A DNA stretch of 64,000 nt, taken from NCBI RefSeq assembly GCF_029266855.1, contig NZ_JAQSWB010000008.1:62001-126000 (forward strand). Direction: 5' to 3'. The notes beneath the pieces were generated by a model, which was given only the letters and a program-made list of their open reading frames with translations, did not search any database and had not been told where the DNA came from. The DNA is from Fluviicola sp. (GTDB lineage: Bacteria > Bacteroidota > Bacteroidia > Flavobacteriales_D > Crocinitomicaceae). Positions 52,301 to 61,970 of this stretch are shown here, piece after piece (the stretch's first letter is position 1; each line of letters begins with the position of its first letter). The translations under genes and the position numbers were made by a program.

Positions 52301-52861
52301 TCAGCCTACTAAACTCATTTCAACCAAAATCACCCGGGATTCCGCGAAATAAATAATTTCCGCTTCTTGGTGCTCACAATTAAATACTAAGGCCGGCGAA
52401 TGAATGTGTTGATTATTTATCATTAGGGAACCGGATATCAGAAATAAGACGGATGTCATTTCTTCCAAATCCATTCGTGTTTTCTCCATATAATAAGAGA
52501 TCTGAACTTTTGGATGGTAGCTGGATTTAAAGATCAGGTTAAAGTCCGTGAGCTTTCCTTTTCCTTTCGTTGGCCAGGAACCACTGAACCGAGCCAGTTC
52601 AAATTGATTCACATTCTGCTGAATGATTCCGTTAGGAGTTTGGTGTTCCATTTCCAGCTTTCCTTCCAATGGAATTAAAATCCGTTCGTAACCTTCAAAG
52701 GATGTGAAATCTGATTCTTCTGTTTCGATTACGGCTGAACTGATTCTCCAATCGAAATCGCGGCCGGATAAGGTTGTTCCTTCCGGGAAAATAAATAACT
52801 GTGTGGTTTTACCCCCACTCCAGTTTGAAACAAGAAAATCAGCTTCTGTTACTATTTTCAT
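52301..52861 (-). CDS. HutD/Ves-family cupin-like protein
   Basis: A 186-aa cytoplasmic protein. NWSGGKTTQLFIFPEG near 13-28, DFDWRISSAVIETEESDFTSFEGYERILIPLEGKLEM near 35-71 and a later VLFLISGSLMINNQ are the HutD/Ves pattern. These double-stranded beta-helix proteins are linked in some bacteria to histidine utilisation or cold response, but no hut genes are nearby, so the role is open. It follows the terminator of accD and is probably transcribed on its own. Confidence 0.85.
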   Translation of the reverse strand: MKIVTEADFLVSNWSGGKTTQLFIFPEGTTLSGRDFDWRISSAVIETEESDFTSFEGYERILIPLEGKLEMEHQTPNGIIQQNVNQFELARFSGSWPTKGKGKLTDFNLIFKSSYHPKVQISYYMEKTRMDLEEMTSVLFLISGSLMINNQHIHSPALVFNCEHQEAEIIYFAESRVILVEMSLVG

Positions 52862-52864
52862 ATC

Positions 52865-52899
52865 AAAAAAAATCCCGATTCGCTTTAGCGGACCGGGAT
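52865..52899 (-). terminator. Terminator of accD
   Basis: On the minus strand ATCCCG and CGGGAT close a loop with a short inner hairpin and are followed by a T-run of 7-8. It lies between accD and the HutD-like gene. Confidence 0.8.
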
Positions 52900-52906
52900 A
52901 GTATAA

Positions 52907-53752
52907 TTAAGATCTGAAAAGTTTCAAGGAATGTCCTAACTTTTCTTTCAATTCTGTTCGATTAACAATATAATCAAGGAAGCCATGCTCCAAAACGAAT
53001 TCGGAAGTTTGAAATCCATCCGGAAGATCGCGGCCAATCGTTTCCTTTACCACCCGAGGTCCTGCAAATGCGATCAATGCTTCAGGTTCTGCAATATTGA
53101 TATCACCCAACATCGCAAATGAAGCTGTGACTCCTCCTGTTGTAGGATCTGTCAAATAGGAAATATAAGGCAATTTATGTTTTGACAATTGTCCTAATTT
53201 GCCCGAAACTTTTGCCATTTGCATCAATGAGAAACCTGCTTCCATCATACGGGCACCACCGGATTTGGAGATAATCATAAAAGGTGCGTTTAATTCAATT
53301 GCTTTATCAATTGCACGGGCAATTTTCTCCCCCATTACTGATCCCATTGAGCCACCGATGAAAGAAAAGTCCATTGCAGCAACCACAAATGGCTGTCCCT
53401 GCATGTCTCCGTAAGCAGTTCTGATCGCATCTTTCAATCCTGTAGATTTCTGAGTAGCTTTGATCCGGTCTGTATATTTCTTTGTATCGGCGAATTCCAA
53501 TGGATCACCGGAAGTTACTTTTTCATTGATCTCGGTATATTTCCCTTCATCAAAAATGATATGGAAGTATTGTTCGGAACCAATTCTTTCGTGGTGTGAA
53601 CAACGGTCACAAACCCACATATTCTTTTCCAAATCTCCGGCTGTAAATACTGTTTTACATCTGGAACATTTACTCCAGAGTCCTTCCGGAGTTTCTTTTT
53701 TGTCTTTAGTTGAGGTAGTAATACCTTCTTTGGAACGTTTAAACCAACTCAT
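52907..53752 (-). CDS. accD: Acetyl-CoA carboxylase carboxyltransferase subunit beta
   Basis: AccD transfers the carboxyl group from carboxybiotin to acetyl-CoA in the first step of fatty-acid synthesis. The zinc finger CSRC...CDRC is near residues 29-51, followed by the crotonase-fold region with SKSGGARMMEAGFSLMQMAK near 165-184 and PTTGGVTASFAMLGDI near 207-222. Length (281 aa) matches the bacterial subunit. accA is not in the window. It starts 9 nt after fbaA. Confidence 0.96.
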   Translation of the reverse strand: MSWFKRSKEGITTSTKDKKETPEGLWSKCSRCKTVFTAGDLEKNMWVCDRCSHHERIGSEQYFHIIFDEGKYTEINEKVTSGDPLEFADTKKYTDRIKATQKSTGLKDAIRTAYGDMQGQPFVVAAMDFSFIGGSMGSVMGEKIARAIDKAIELNAPFMIISKSGGARMMEAGFSLMQMAKVSGKLGQLSKHKLPYISYLTDPTTGGVTASFAMLGDINIAEPEALIAFAGPRVVKETIGRDLPDGFQTSEFVLEHGFLDYIVNRTELKEKLGHSLKLFRS

Positions 53753-53761
53753 ATCACTATC

Positions 53762-54844
53762 TTATTTATTCAATGTGTTTATATTATTCAAATCTGAAAA
53801 AGACTGCTCAAGACGTTTCACAAATGTCAATTCACCTTCGCGAAGCCATTTTCTTGGATCGTAGTACTTCTTATTCGGAGAATCTTCTCCTTCCGGATTA
53901 CCGATCTGAGTTTTCAGGTAATCAATTTTCGAAGTAACATAATCGCGAACACCTTCGGTAAATGCAAACTGAAGATCCGTATCGATATTCATTTTGATTA
54001 CTCCATAGCCGATTGCTTCTCGAATTTCTTCTACTGTGGAACCTGAACCTCCGTGGAATACAAAATCAACCGGATTATGTCCCGTATTGAATTTTTGCTG
54101 AACGTAATTTTGAGAGTTCAACAAGATTTTCGGCGTTAATTTCACATTTCCCGGTTTGTAAACTCCATGAACATTTCCAAATGCTGCTGCAATTGTAAAA
54201 CGCGGACTCACTTTCATCAATTCTTCATATGCGTAAGCAACCTCTTCAGGCTGGGTATACAATTTGGAAGAATCCACGTCACTGTTATCCACTCCATCTT
54301 CTTCACCACCGGTAATTCCCAATTCAATTTCCAAGGTCATCCCGATCTTGCTCATACGAGCCAAATACTCTTTGCAAATTTCAATGTTCTCTTCGATCGG
54401 TTCTTCTGACAGATCCAACATATGAGAAGAATACAGGGGCTTGCCGGTTTCCTTGTAGAATTGTTCTCCTGCCGTAAGCAAACCATCTATCCAGGGTAAT
54501 AGGTTCTTGGCACAATGATCCGTATGCAAAATAACCGTTACTCCATATGCCTCAGCTAAAGCGTGTACATGTTTTGCACCGGAAATACCACCTAAAATAG
54601 CAGCCTGCTCATCTTTATTGGACAAAGCCTTTCCTGCAAAGAAATGCGCTCCTCCATTTGAGAACTGAATGATCACAGGTGCATTCAACTTTGCAGCTGT
54701 TTCCATCACTGCATTCACTGTAGATGTACTGGTAACATTCACAGCCGGAAGTGCAAATCCTTTTTCTTTCGCAAAGCGGAAAATTTCTTGAACCTCATCT
54801 CCGGAGGCAACTCCAGGTTTAATTGAATAAGCCATTTTAGTCAT
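53762..54844 (-). CDS. fbaA: Class II fructose-bisphosphate aldolase
   Basis: A zinc aldolase of glycolysis and gluconeogenesis (360 aa from the ATG at 54844). Markers are VNVTSTSTVNAVME near 37-50, the metal ligands in HTDHCAKNLL near 107-116, FGNVHGVYKPGNVKL near 223-237 and HGGSGS near 265. Length and layout match the class IIA (E. coli FbaA) type. The frame is open 15 codons further to 54889, but that stretch is not conserved-looking and I take MTKMAYSIKPGV as the start. Confidence 0.95.
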   Translation of the reverse strand: MTKMAYSIKPGVASGDEVQEIFRFAKEKGFALPAVNVTSTSTVNAVMETAAKLNAPVIIQFSNGGAHFFAGKALSNKDEQAAILGGISGAKHVHALAEAYGVTVILHTDHCAKNLLPWIDGLLTAGEQFYKETGKPLYSSHMLDLSEEPIEENIEICKEYLARMSKIGMTLEIELGITGGEEDGVDNSDVDSSKLYTQPEEVAYAYEELMKVSPRFTIAAAFGNVHGVYKPGNVKLTPKILLNSQNYVQQKFNTGHNPVDFVFHGGSGSTVEEIREAIGYGVIKMNIDTDLQFAFTEGVRDYVTSKIDYLKTQIGNPEGEDSPNKKYYDPRKWLREGELTFVKRLEQSFSDLNNINTLNK

Positions 54845-54914
54845 TATTTGGGGTGTAAAAGTAATGAAAAGCGCCAAATAATAAAGCACAAAGAATAAAA
54901 TTCACGAAGCGGTA

Positions 54915-57782
54915 TCAGAATGGGAAACCAATTCCAAAGTTGAGACGCATAGGATACAAGAATTTGGGGATATCATCCCGGTAATCCGACCCATAAACTT
55001 CCTCGGCTTTTTTATTGAATTCCGGTTTCGGTGTGAAGATCCAACGCTCGCCTTCCGGAAACCCAGGATCGTGAATCGGAACTCCCAAATCAAAACGCAG
55101 CACAAAGTAGTTGAAATCGAAACGAATTCCATAACCTACAGACACAGCTAATTCTCTTAGAAAACGTCCCGAAATTTGTCCGCCGGGACGATTCACATCA
55201 TCGTTTCTTGTCCAGATGTTTCCTGCATCAATAAAAAAAGCATGATTTAAAATCCCTCCTGTTCCAAAACGGTATTCCAGGGAAGCATTGAAACGCAGAT
55301 CTCCAATTTGAGTGGCGATCAGGTTGGAATCCAGGAACCTCTGGTATGCTCCGGGTCCTAAACTCCGCGCAGCCCATCCCCTGTTATCATTTGATCCTCC
55401 TGCAAAGAATGAATAGTCGTAAGGAAGTGAGGTCGGTGAGTTCTTCATCGGGAAACCAATTCCTGCCATGGTTCTGAAAGCAATAAGACTGTGTTTCCCT
55501 GTTTTATAGTACGTTACAATCTTATTGTCAATCACCGAAAACTGAGAGTATGGAACACCCACGAATAATTTGTGTCCTAAAGTGTCGTACTTCGGATTTA
55601 CGGAAGTTATCGCATTCAGGATATTTCCGGCAATTGAAAAGCTTCCGGAATAAGTAAAACGCAGCTTAGGCATTTTTCTCTTGGTCTTTTTATCGTTATC
55701 AAAATCAAAAGTAATTTTGAAATCTTCCCAGATAAATTGGTCGCGATAAGCATTTTTCAAAAACAGATCATTCAGCTGATTGATCTTGGCTTCGAAATCC
55801 GGTTGGGGATCAATGGATACATATTTAATCACAGAAGCGCCCGGAAGACCGAAAGAAACTGTTTGCGTTTTTCCATCTCCCACCAAAAATTTATAGATGT
55901 AATTGAACTGCAACACACTTCTGTCAAAGTCGGGGCGTCGCTGAAAATTGTAGGCGCTTGAAAGTTCTGTCCTGGGGCGTTGTCTTTTTCCCAAAACGGT
56001 CACCCCAAAAGGAAACAAACCAGGAATATCCAGTTTTGCGGAAGGGCCAAATTCTAATGTATTGAAAGTACGTCCCTGGGTTTTGATCTTTTCCCCGGCA
56101 TCATTGGTAGAGAACACACTCGGGTTTGATTCGAAACCACCTGAAATCGAGAAGATGAAATTGGTTCCTGTTCTGAAAATATTCTTATTAATGTAATTCA
56201 GGGATGCACTCAAACCCAGGAATCCGTTCGAGTTCTTAGCCCGCGGTTCAAAACTGAAACTTTGTTTGGTTGAAGGAACCAAATAATAGTGAACGCGAAC
56301 TATTCCACTTCCCGGATAAGTTTCAATAATTTCCGGTTTAATGACAGAAAACAATCCCAATTGAACCAAACTGGTAAATGAGCGCTCCAGGTAATATTCC
56401 TTGTAGTAATTATCATTCTCGAGGTAGTTTTGTGCTTCGATCAGCTTAGGACTTACAAATGGCTTGGCATTGTAATAAAAAGTTGCAATTCTGTGCGGAT
56501 CATAATTAATACTATCCTTCATTTTTCCAAAAGCTGTTTTGTTCACCTGACTTTTCAGAATCACTTTTTTCTTCAATCCCAATTTGGCAGCTTCAGGATC
56601 TTCCACCTTCCTCCTGACCTTTTTGTACAGCAGTTCATCAAGCGTAATTATAAAACCGTTTTCTTTTAATTCGAGCCCTTTTTGAGCAACATCTTCTTTA
56701 AAATTCCCATCATAAAGACTGGTATCTGAGAAATGGAAAAATACGCCATCTACTTTTGTGGAGACATGCGGAATATATTTCACTGAATTCGGGTCATCCT
56801 CATCCTGAATTAAGCGATCACCAATTAAGATCGTCAGGGTCATCTTCAATTCCTTTTGATGATTATTGGAAAGCCTTGAAGTGTCCGCTTTATAGCTGAT
56901 ATTTGTTTGGACAAAACCATAATAAGTACGATCCCGGAAATACCTTGCCAATTCTCCCCTGTAACTGCTGAATTTATCTGCATCAAAAGGAAGATTGACC
57001 GGTTTGTTATCAATAATACTTGCTTTAAAATCAGAGTTTAGCCCGTTTTTATCAGATTCTTTTTGAATATACCGTTTGAATTCCTCTGTGATAACCGGAT
57101 TTTTGCAAACCAATTTAACGGTATCGATATAATACCGGATTCCGGTTGTTATTTCATAATTAGCGATTACTTTTTTCTTCGTCTTCTGTTTATTCAACAT
57201 CCGGTGAATCGTATCAAAACGACTTGTGACTTCAGAGTAGAAATAACCTTTTGAATGCATGTATGCCTGAAGCTGGGTACGCGATCTTGACATTGCCCCG
57301 GTATCAGCAATTACCGGAGCCTCGCCAAATTTGTATTTCATCAACTGCCTGAAAGTGGAATTCGGGTCCAGGGTATCTCTGAGCTTAATGGTTTTGTAGA
57401 TGTAATCCGGATCACCTTTGCGGATAGCACGTTGGCGGCGTCTTTCATTGATACGGATTTCGCGCTTCGTTTTTTTGAGATTTTGTTTATTCAAACGGCC
57501 CAATTTCCGGAGCCGTCCTTTTTCCGTTTTAGCACTATCGATCGAATTGTAAATCTTTAACCGGATCGGGATCCCGATTACTCTCAGGTTGGGTTTCTGT
57601 TTCAGCACGTCCTCGGCTTCTGAAGTACTGATCCGATCACCTTTTACTTCAATCTTATTTTTTTTCAGCAAGTGTTTGTTCTCCGGAACCAGCTTTGTGG
57701 ACAAACAACCCTGAACTGCAAAAGCTACCGTAAAAAATACGAATAAGTGCTTAAATTTAAGTTGTTCAAATACTCCCAACAT
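54915..57782 (-). CDS. tamL: TamL-type Omp85 outer-membrane lipoprotein
   Basis: A 955-aa Omp85-superfamily protein with a lipobox (FAVQGC, Cys at 26), which distinguishes the Bacteroidota TamL from TamA. POTRA-like domains occupy about 35-460, interrupted by a basic segment (TKREIRINERRRQRAIRKGD near 105). The C-terminal 16-stranded barrel runs from about 470 to the end, with FAGGSNDNRGWAARSLGPGAY near 815-835 and the conserved last strand ending in FGIGFPF. It inserts or exports outer-membrane proteins with TamB; tamB is not in the window. A TATTTTTG -7 box ends 4 nt before the ATG. Confidence 0.9.
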   Translation of the reverse strand: MLGVFEQLKFKHLFVFFTVAFAVQGCLSTKLVPENKHLLKKNKIEVKGDRISTSEAEDVLKQKPNLRVIGIPIRLKIYNSIDSAKTEKGRLRKLGRLNKQNLKKTKREIRINERRRQRAIRKGDPDYIYKTIKLRDTLDPNSTFRQLMKYKFGEAPVIADTGAMSRSRTQLQAYMHSKGYFYSEVTSRFDTIHRMLNKQKTKKKVIANYEITTGIRYYIDTVKLVCKNPVITEEFKRYIQKESDKNGLNSDFKASIIDNKPVNLPFDADKFSSYRGELARYFRDRTYYGFVQTNISYKADTSRLSNNHQKELKMTLTILIGDRLIQDEDDPNSVKYIPHVSTKVDGVFFHFSDTSLYDGNFKEDVAQKGLELKENGFIITLDELLYKKVRRKVEDPEAAKLGLKKKVILKSQVNKTAFGKMKDSINYDPHRIATFYYNAKPFVSPKLIEAQNYLENDNYYKEYYLERSFTSLVQLGLFSVIKPEIIETYPGSGIVRVHYYLVPSTKQSFSFEPRAKNSNGFLGLSASLNYINKNIFRTGTNFIFSISGGFESNPSVFSTNDAGEKIKTQGRTFNTLEFGPSAKLDIPGLFPFGVTVLGKRQRPRTELSSAYNFQRRPDFDRSVLQFNYIYKFLVGDGKTQTVSFGLPGASVIKYVSIDPQPDFEAKINQLNDLFLKNAYRDQFIWEDFKITFDFDNDKKTKRKMPKLRFTYSGSFSIAGNILNAITSVNPKYDTLGHKLFVGVPYSQFSVIDNKIVTYYKTGKHSLIAFRTMAGIGFPMKNSPTSLPYDYSFFAGGSNDNRGWAARSLGPGAYQRFLDSNLIATQIGDLRFNASLEYRFGTGGILNHAFFIDAGNIWTRNDDVNRPGGQISGRFLRELAVSVGYGIRFDFNYFVLRFDLGVPIHDPGFPEGERWIFTPKPEFNKKAEEVYGSDYRDDIPKFLYPMRLNFGIGFPF

Positions 57783-57786
57783 AAGA

Positions 57787-57794
57787 CAAAAATA
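57787..57794 (-). promoter_or_regulatory. -7 box of tamL
   Basis: TATTTTTG on the minus strand matches the consensus exactly and ends 4 nt before the ATG, implying a leaderless or nearly leaderless mRNA. The -33 region is poor. Confidence 0.5.
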
Positions 57795-57836
57795 AGAAAC
57801 GAAAACAAAAATTCATTTTAAACGAAGCTAATTTGG

Positions 57837-57844
57837 TATGTTTG
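57837..57844 (+). promoter_or_regulatory. -7 box of the SpoU methyltransferase gene
   Basis: TATGTTTG matches the consensus exactly and ends 10 nt before the GTG start. It is back to back with the tamL box at 57787. Confidence 0.5.
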
Positions 57845-57854
57845 GCAAAAAAAA

Positions 57855-58583
57855 GTGGAAGCTCTTTCTAAAGCTAAACAAAAATGGGTTCGATCTCTCC
57901 AGTTAAAAAAAAACAGGGATCAAGCATTGCTTTTCGTCGTAGAAGGCGAAAAATCAGTACTTGAGGGACTTTCAGCCTTTGCTTCACACCTGGAGCTTTT
58001 GGTTTCAATTGATTCATTTGCTTCTCAAATACCGGACCAATTTCATTCTAAAACTTTTCTGGTGACAAACAAGGAATTAGAGCAAATTTCCGAATTAAAG
58101 ACTCCAAACAAGTGTATTGCTATTTTCAGACGTCCGGATACGGTGCTTTTATCAGATCAATTTACGATCGTTTTGGATGGAATCCAGGATCCGGGAAATC
58201 TGGGAACTATTCTCCGTTTAGCAGATTGGTTTGGTGTAAAACAACTGGTTTGTTCCAAAGACACTGTGGATTGTTACAATCCGAAAGTTATTCAATCTTC
58301 GATGGGTGCTATTTACCGTGTAATAGTTCATTATACCGATCTGGCAAGCTATTTGAGAAACTCACCTCAACAGAAATACGGAGCTATGCTGAACGGGAAA
58401 AATTATAAGGAAACTGACTATGCGGAAAACGCCATTTTAATCATGGGCAACGAAGGAAAAGGCGTTCGCCCGGAAATCGAAGCTTTGATCGATTTCCCTG
58501 TCACTATCCCACGTTTCGGAGAAGCAGAATCCCTGAATGTAGCAACCGCAACCGCCATTTTACTGGCAGAAATAATCCGGTGA
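57855..58583 (+). CDS. SpoU/TrmH-family 2'-O-ribose RNA methyltransferase
   Basis: A 242-aa SPOUT methyltransferase. The N-terminal L30e-like substrate domain (about 10-90, VEGEKSVLEGL) is followed by the knotted SAM domain: LDGIQDPGNLGTILRLADWFGV near 107-128 (motif 1), ILIMGNEGKGVRPE near 192 (motif 2) and IPRFGEAESLNVATATAILLAEI near 218-240 (motif 3). It modifies 23S rRNA or tRNA, target unknown. The start is a GTG at 57855. The next gene follows 1 nt after the stop. Confidence 0.92.
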   Translation: MEALSKAKQKWVRSLQLKKNRDQALLFVVEGEKSVLEGLSAFASHLELLVSIDSFASQIPDQFHSKTFLVTNKELEQISELKTPNKCIAIFRRPDTVLLSDQFTIVLDGIQDPGNLGTILRLADWFGVKQLVCSKDTVDCYNPKVIQSSMGAIYRVIVHYTDLASYLRNSPQQKYGAMLNGKNYKETDYAENAILIMGNEGKGVRPEIEALIDFPVTIPRFGEAESLNVATATAILLAEIIR

Positions 58584-58584
58584 T

Positions 58585-59544
58585 ATGAAATTCTTAAGCA
58601 CACTATTTTTTCTTTGTGTTTCCTGCACCTTGTTTTCACAGTTCGGAGAAGCAATTGATACCAGCCAATACGCTTCCTACCGTTTATCCGTCCGTATTGC
58701 GAATAACCGGATCAAAACAGACAGCAACAATGCGGAAGCTTACATACAGAGAGGCTATTATCGGAACCTGTTAAGAGATTTTGACGGAGCACTCCGGGAT
58801 ATTGATAAGTATATTTCCCTCAGACCAAATGAAGCGACTGCATATAAATCCCGCGCAAAAGTAAATTATGAAAAGGGAGAGTTTCAGCAGGCAATCGTGG
58901 ACATTAATAAAGCTATTGAGCTCAAACCGGAATTTTACGAAGCAATCAATGACCGCTCGACCTTGTATTACAAAACGGGAAATTACGAAGCTTGTAAAGC
59001 AGACTTACTTATCTTACTGAAAAACAATCCTAACGATCTTTCACAGCTTCTGTACCTGGGTTATTGTGAAACAAAACTTGAGAATTTTGAGAAAGCCATC
59101 AGTTATTTCAAGACCATTCTGTCAAAAGATTCACTTTACAAGGAAGCCTGGAACAATATCGGTTATTGCTATTTCCGATTGGAAGATGAAACAAAAGCGT
59201 TACAGGCAATAAATAAAGCTATTCAAATTGATCCCCGCTATCCTGAAGCCTATGAAAAGCGGGCACAAATTAAAATTTCAAAAGGTGATGGCACCGGAGC
59301 GCTGGAAGATCTAAGCAAGGCTCTTTCCTACAATCCATTTCTAACCACTTCATTGAATAACCGGACTTTGGTTTATATAGCAGCAAAACGATATAATGAA
59401 GCTCTCGGTGATATCAACTTACTGCTTCAATTGGTTTTGCCCACACCTGAATTACTTAGAACGCGCGCCGGTATTTACAAGGAACTGGGGGAAACAAAAC
59501 TAATGGAAGAGGATTTGAAGTTTGCAGAGGAAATTGAAAAGTAA
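58585..59544 (+). CDS. Exported TPR protein
   Basis: A 319-aa protein with a signal peptide (MKFLSTLFFLCVSCTLFSQ) and about seven tandem TPR units, for example AEAYIQRGYYRNLLRDFDGALRDIDKYI, EAWNNIGYCYFRLEDETKALQAINKAI and PEAYEKRAQIKISKGDGTGALEDLSKAL. Such proteins are scaffolds in the periplasm or outer membrane. The partner is unknown. It is co-transcribed with the SpoU methyltransferase gene. Confidence 0.88.
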   Translation: MKFLSTLFFLCVSCTLFSQFGEAIDTSQYASYRLSVRIANNRIKTDSNNAEAYIQRGYYRNLLRDFDGALRDIDKYISLRPNEATAYKSRAKVNYEKGEFQQAIVDINKAIELKPEFYEAINDRSTLYYKTGNYEACKADLLILLKNNPNDLSQLLYLGYCETKLENFEKAISYFKTILSKDSLYKEAWNNIGYCYFRLEDETKALQAINKAIQIDPRYPEAYEKRAQIKISKGDGTGALEDLSKALSYNPFLTTSLNNRTLVYIAAKRYNEALGDINLLLQLVLPTPELLRTRAGIYKELGETKLMEEDLKFAEEIEK

Positions 59545-59555
59545 TTATAGATGAT

Positions 59556-61115
59556 TTAATTATCAGATTGATAATATTTCAAAACTGCGTCCACACACTT
59601 CATTCCATCAATTGCAGCTGAGATGATTCCGCCTGCATAACCTGCACCTTCTCCGCAAGGGAATAAGCCTTTGGTATTCACACTCATACACGTTTCATTA
59701 TCTCTTGGTACTGAAACCGGACTCGAGGTACGCGATTCGGGAGCATGCAAAACGGCATCATTGGTTAGGAATCCCCGCATTTTCTTGTCAAAATCAAGAA
59801 AAGCCTGTCTTAATCTTTTGGTAATGAAATCAGGCAAAACTGTATTCAGATCTACTGAAACAATTCCAGGCTGATAAGAAGTTCTTGGGAAATCCTTCGA
59901 TTTTCTTCCCTCGACAAAATCTTTCAAGCGCTGAGCCGGAACGGCTTGTGTACCTCCTGCTGATCTCCAGCAGCGCTGCTCTACTTCCTGCTGAAACTCC
60001 AGACTTACCAGCGGGTTTCCGGGCGAATAATTAGGCAGTTCTTCAGGCTCCACACTCACTACGATACCTGAATTAGAAGTGGGATTGTTTCGTTTGGACG
60101 GAGACCAGCCATTTGTTACTACTTCTCCGTTTTCAGTAGCACAGGGAGCAATGATTCCACCCGGACACATACAGAAAGAATAAACACCCTTATCTGCAAC
60201 CTGTGTAACCAGGGAATAAGATGCCGGCGGGAGAAACTCATCGTTGTGTCGGCCGTGATATTGGATTTCATCAATCATAGCCTGAGTATGTTCTACTCTC
60301 ACTCCCAGAGCAAAAGCTTTCGCCTGAATACTTACTTTTTTGTCTTTCAATAAATAGAAAATATCTCTTGCAGAATGTCCGGTTGCCAAAACGAGTGCTT
60401 TACACGGAATGAGTTCTTTCTCATTGATCTCAATTGCCTGAACCGCTCCATTTACAATCTGTAAATCAGTCAGTTTCGATTCAAAATGCACTTCACCTCC
60501 AAATTCGATAATACAATCACGCATTGCGACAATAATTTGCGGTAATTTATTGGTCCCGATATGCGGATGTGCGTCGACAATGATATCTTCATGTGCTCCG
60601 AAATGAACAAACCATTTAAGTGCTTTCATAACATCTCCGCGCTTTTTGGAGCGCGTGTATAATTTTCCATCGGAATAAGTTCCCGCTCCGCCCTCACCGA
60701 AACAATAGTTGGATTCGGAATTTACGATGTGCTCTTTGTTTAAGATTGCCAGATCACGTCTTCTTGAACGGACATCTTTCCCTCTTTCGAAAACAACAGG
60801 TTTCAAGCCCAGCTCCAAGGCTCTTAACCCAGCGTATAAACCGGCAGGACCTGCACCAATAATATGAACGACCTTCGAATCCGGTGTTACTTTCCGGGGG
60901 GTGAATTCAGCTTCAAAAGGAGGCAGAATCCCATCCAAAAACACCTCAAAACTTGCGTTGACCTTAATATCTCTTTTCCGTGCATCAATGGAGCGCTTGT
61001 GCCATTTATAAGCAAAGGGATGATCCTTCGGAAGTTTTAATTCGCGGGAAATAGCTGAACGGATGAATGAATCATCTTTTGCTTCTTCAGGAGAAAATTG
61101 AAATTGTAGCTGCAT
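59556..61115 (-). CDS. FAD-dependent oxidoreductase, COG2509 type
   Basis: A 519-aa flavoprotein. Residues about 1-80 form an N-terminal domain typical of this family (DHPFAYKWHKRSIDARKRDIKVN). The FAD-binding GAGPAGLYAGLRALELG is near 89-105, CFGEGGAGTYSDGKLYTRSKKR near 140 and ATGHSARDIFYLL near 250. The C-terminal CGEGAGYAGGIISAAIDG near 495 closes the FAD site. The substrate of these 'uncharacterised FAD-dependent dehydrogenases' is unknown. It is divergent from no close neighbour; porT lies upstream on the same strand. Confidence 0.9.
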   Translation of the reverse strand: MQLQFQFSPEEAKDDSFIRSAISRELKLPKDHPFAYKWHKRSIDARKRDIKVNASFEVFLDGILPPFEAEFTPRKVTPDSKVVHIIGAGPAGLYAGLRALELGLKPVVFERGKDVRSRRRDLAILNKEHIVNSESNYCFGEGGAGTYSDGKLYTRSKKRGDVMKALKWFVHFGAHEDIIVDAHPHIGTNKLPQIIVAMRDCIIEFGGEVHFESKLTDLQIVNGAVQAIEINEKELIPCKALVLATGHSARDIFYLLKDKKVSIQAKAFALGVRVEHTQAMIDEIQYHGRHNDEFLPPASYSLVTQVADKGVYSFCMCPGGIIAPCATENGEVVTNGWSPSKRNNPTSNSGIVVSVEPEELPNYSPGNPLVSLEFQQEVEQRCWRSAGGTQAVPAQRLKDFVEGRKSKDFPRTSYQPGIVSVDLNTVLPDFITKRLRQAFLDFDKKMRGFLTNDAVLHAPESRTSSPVSVPRDNETCMSVNTKGLFPCGEGAGYAGGIISAAIDGMKCVDAVLKYYQSDN

Positions 61116-61127
61116 TAAAAACGGATT

Positions 61128-61850
61128 CTAGCCTTCAAAGATAAGGGAAATCCAAAGCACCTTGTTGTAAAGACGATCGATTGGTTTGGAAACAGGTGAA
61201 TTATCCTGGATCAGTGAATTGGAAAAACTTTGAGAGAACTTCACTTCAAAACCAAACTTAAAGTAGGGAGCAAACCATTCCAATCCTCCACCCACTTGTC
61301 CCTGAAAATCATTTGCTTTGATCTTTATGAAAGGATCGATGAAATTTTGAGAGGCATCTTCCTGCGATTGCAAATCATAAGAATATTGTCCGCCCACCAA
61401 TACATAAGCCGCAAAGTTATTGATCCGCAAGGTCCTGAATTGAAGCATCAAAGGAAAATCGAGGTTGGTAGAGTTTACGCGTTCCTCCACGAAAACATCT
61501 TTGTTTACCGCAGGGTCCGGATCCTGGTAATAATACTGAACAGCCCGTTCCTGGAAAGATAAAGTCGGAATAAAGCGCAAACGAACAATCGGATGTCCTA
61601 ACTTAACAGTTGTAACAATTCCAACCTGGCCACCCGGCTGACGTTTGGTTTCCAGGGACTTCAGATTATAGCTGGAATAGGCGTCGTTGACAGGAATCGC
61701 TTTAAAGTTGGCAGTATTGACTCCCAGCATAAATCCAAAGTGAATCCAGCGCTCATCAAAGCGCTTATAGTTCTTTGTTTTTTCCGGTTGTGCAAAAAGA
61801 ATGCCTGTAAGAAAAACCAATAAACATGTTGCAAGCCAATTCTTCATCAT
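61128..61850 (-). CDS. porT: Type IX secretion protein PorT (SprT family)
   Basis: A 240-aa outer-membrane beta-barrel protein with a signal peptide (MMKNWLATCLLVFLTGILFAQ). The mature part opens FDERWIHFGFMLGVNTANFKA and closes with LYNKVLWISLIFEG, the PorT pattern; internal strands such as PIVRLRFIPTLSFQERAVQYYY are typical. PorT is needed for T9SS export and gliding in Flavobacteria, where it is often next to ubiE as here. I reject the longer frame to 61898 because a near-perfect promoter lies inside it. Confidence 0.88.
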   Translation of the reverse strand: MMKNWLATCLLVFLTGILFAQPEKTKNYKRFDERWIHFGFMLGVNTANFKAIPVNDAYSSYNLKSLETKRQPGGQVGIVTTVKLGHPIVRLRFIPTLSFQERAVQYYYQDPDPAVNKDVFVEERVNSTNLDFPLMLQFRTLRINNFAAYVLVGGQYSYDLQSQEDASQNFIDPFIKIKANDFQGQVGGGLEWFAPYFKFGFEVKFSQSFSNSLIQDNSPVSKPIDRLYNKVLWISLIFEG

Positions 61851-61856
61851 ATCATT

Positions 61857-61889
61857 CAAACGTACATTCACATTTTTTATTCTAACAAA
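61857..61889 (-). promoter_or_regulatory. Promoter of porT
   Basis: The minus strand reads TTTG (61886-61889), 21 bp, TACGTTTG (61857-61864). Both boxes match the consensus fully. The -7 box ends 6 nt before the ATG at 61850, so the mRNA is predicted to be leaderless or nearly so. Confidence 0.75.
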
Positions 61890-61970
61890 TGAGTTCAAAA
61901 AGGTTTAAAAAGTTAAAGAATTCAAAACAAATACGCTTGTGTCTTTGAACTTTTTAACGATCGAACGCTT

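Noticed and set aside
61851-61898. Longer N-terminus of PorT
   Set aside because: It would place a charged peptide before the signal sequence and covers a full-consensus promoter at 61857-61889.
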